Shown piece after piece: positions 63,488 through 64,000 of a stretch of DNA of 64,000 bases. A model generated the notes under the pieces. The model was not told the DNA's origin. It worked only from the letters and a program-made list of their open reading frames with translations, and ran no database searches. The first letter of the stretch is position 1; the number at the start of each line of letters is the position of its first letter. Position numbers and translations under genes: made by a program. Source of the stretch: Bog-473 sp963730785 (GTDB lineage Bacteria; Actinomycetota; Acidimicrobiia; Acidimicrobiales; RAAP-2); NCBI GenBank assembly GCA_963730785.1, contig CAVSTF010000015.1:496001-560000 (forward strand), in the 5' to 3' direction.

Positions 63488-64000
63488 ATGACAGCAATCG
63501 GGCACAATCGCCGCTGGTTAATCCTCCCAATCCTCTGCCTGTCGGTCTTCCTCGTGGTGGTCGACAACACCATCGTCAACGTGGCCCTGCCGACCCTCAG
63601 CCGTCACCTGGGCGCCTCCATCACCTCGTTGCAATGGATCGTCGATGCCTACAGCCTGGCCTTCGCCGGCTTGCTGCTGGCCGGCGGCGGGGTGGGCGAT
63701 CGGCTGGGCCGCAAAGGTGTGATGCAGATCGGCCTGGTCTTCTTCGGCCTCTTCTCGGCCGCCGCAGCCATGTGCCATTCAACCGGCACCCTGATCACCA
63801 CGCGGGCGCTCATGGGTGTCGCCGCCGCCTTCATCTTCCCGGCCAGCCTGGCCATCCTCACCAGCATCTTCACCGATCCTTCGGAACGACAGAAGGCGCT
63901 GGGCATCTGGGGCGCCACCTCGGGAATAGCCGTGGCCTTCGGCCCCATCACCGGTGGCGCACTGTTGGAGCACTTCTGGTACGGATCGATCTTCTTGGTC
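63488..64000 (+). CDS. DHA2-type MFS exporter, 3' end outside window
   Basis: 171 residues readable. NRRWLILPILCLSVFLVVVDNTIVNVALPTLSRHLGASITSLQWIVDAYSLAFAGLLLAGGGVGDRLGRKGV shows motif D1 (DNTIVNVALP) and motif A. ATG 63488 follows TAGGAG. Probably repressed by the divergent TetR through the 34-bp palindrome and overlapping promoter. Substrate unknown. Confidence 0.87.
   Translation, partial: MTAIGHNRRWLILPILCLSVFLVVVDNTIVNVALPTLSRHLGASITSLQWIVDAYSLAFAGLLLAGGGVGDRLGRKGVMQIGLVFFGLFSAAAAMCHSTGTLITTRALMGVAAAFIFPASLAILTSIFTDPSERQKALGIWGATSGIAVAFGPITGGALLEHFWYGSIFLV

Overview
The window looks like a chromosomal segment of a GC-rich actinobacterium, most plausibly an uncultured member of the Acidimicrobiia. 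Evidence: paired ArsA-like ATPases resembling mycobacterial Rv3679/Rv3680, a DUF3107 protein, mycothiol-linked and F420-linked enzymes, a wax-ester synthase/DGAT, a secreted protein ending in GYWLVASDGGIF-type repeats, and gram-positive style gene packing with many ATGA/GTGA/TGATG overlaps. I recognised no rRNA, tRNA, insertion sequence, prophage or CRISPR array, and no intergenic gap exceeds about 300 bases.

Layout. 0-5.7 kb: O-methyltransferase, two ArsA-like ATPases, DUF3107, dNTPase, enoyl-CoA hydratase and small accessory enzymes. 5.7-8.9 kb: an Fe-S island (Mrp carrier, SufR-like regulator, cysteine desulfurase). 8.9-16.7 kb: one long leftward cytochrome c maturation operon of the Ccm (System I) type, in the order ccdA-ccmA-B-C-D-E-F-G(tlpA)-H-I, preceded by GDP-mannose dehydratase. 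17.8-25 kb: scattered housekeeping and accessory genes (glycosyltransferase, TetR, GNAT, LMW phosphatase, APH-like kinase, SDR, hydrolase, secreted protein). 25-32.8 kb: PadR unit plus a membrane electron-transfer cluster (b-type cytochrome, ferredoxin, NuoF-like protein, ferric-reductase-like protein, ApbE flavin transferase, a Thr/Pro-rich stub) divergent from a two-component system. 33.4-43.6 kb: acyl-CoA dehydrogenase, divergent cysS/valS, and a branched-chain amino-acid type ABC importer whose permeases and ATPases appear fused pairwise. 43.6-52.7 kb: esterase, WS/DGAT, LLM oxidoreductase, tsaC-tsaD, fhs, ArsR/SRPBCC pair. 52.8-64 kb: secreted propeller protein, acyl-CoA synthetase, three DHA2-type exporters, siderophore-interacting protein, DsbA-like and mycothiol-dependent enzymes, TetR.

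How genes work together: the Ccm operon would supply c-type cytochromes; the Mrp/SufR/desulfurase group supplies Fe-S clusters. The 26.4-32.8 kb cluster looks like a regulated system carrying electrons from cytosolic NADH or ferredoxin across the membrane to flavinylated acceptors, yet the usual FMN-binding acceptor domain is absent. This is the most interesting part of the window.

Data quality: about two dozen conserved genes between 0 and 51 kb are broken by single-base shifts, many at short G or C runs, with clean coding sequence on both sides. I read these as consensus sequencing errors, and I annotate the repaired genes with the likely shift positions. I saw no such breaks after about 51 kb.
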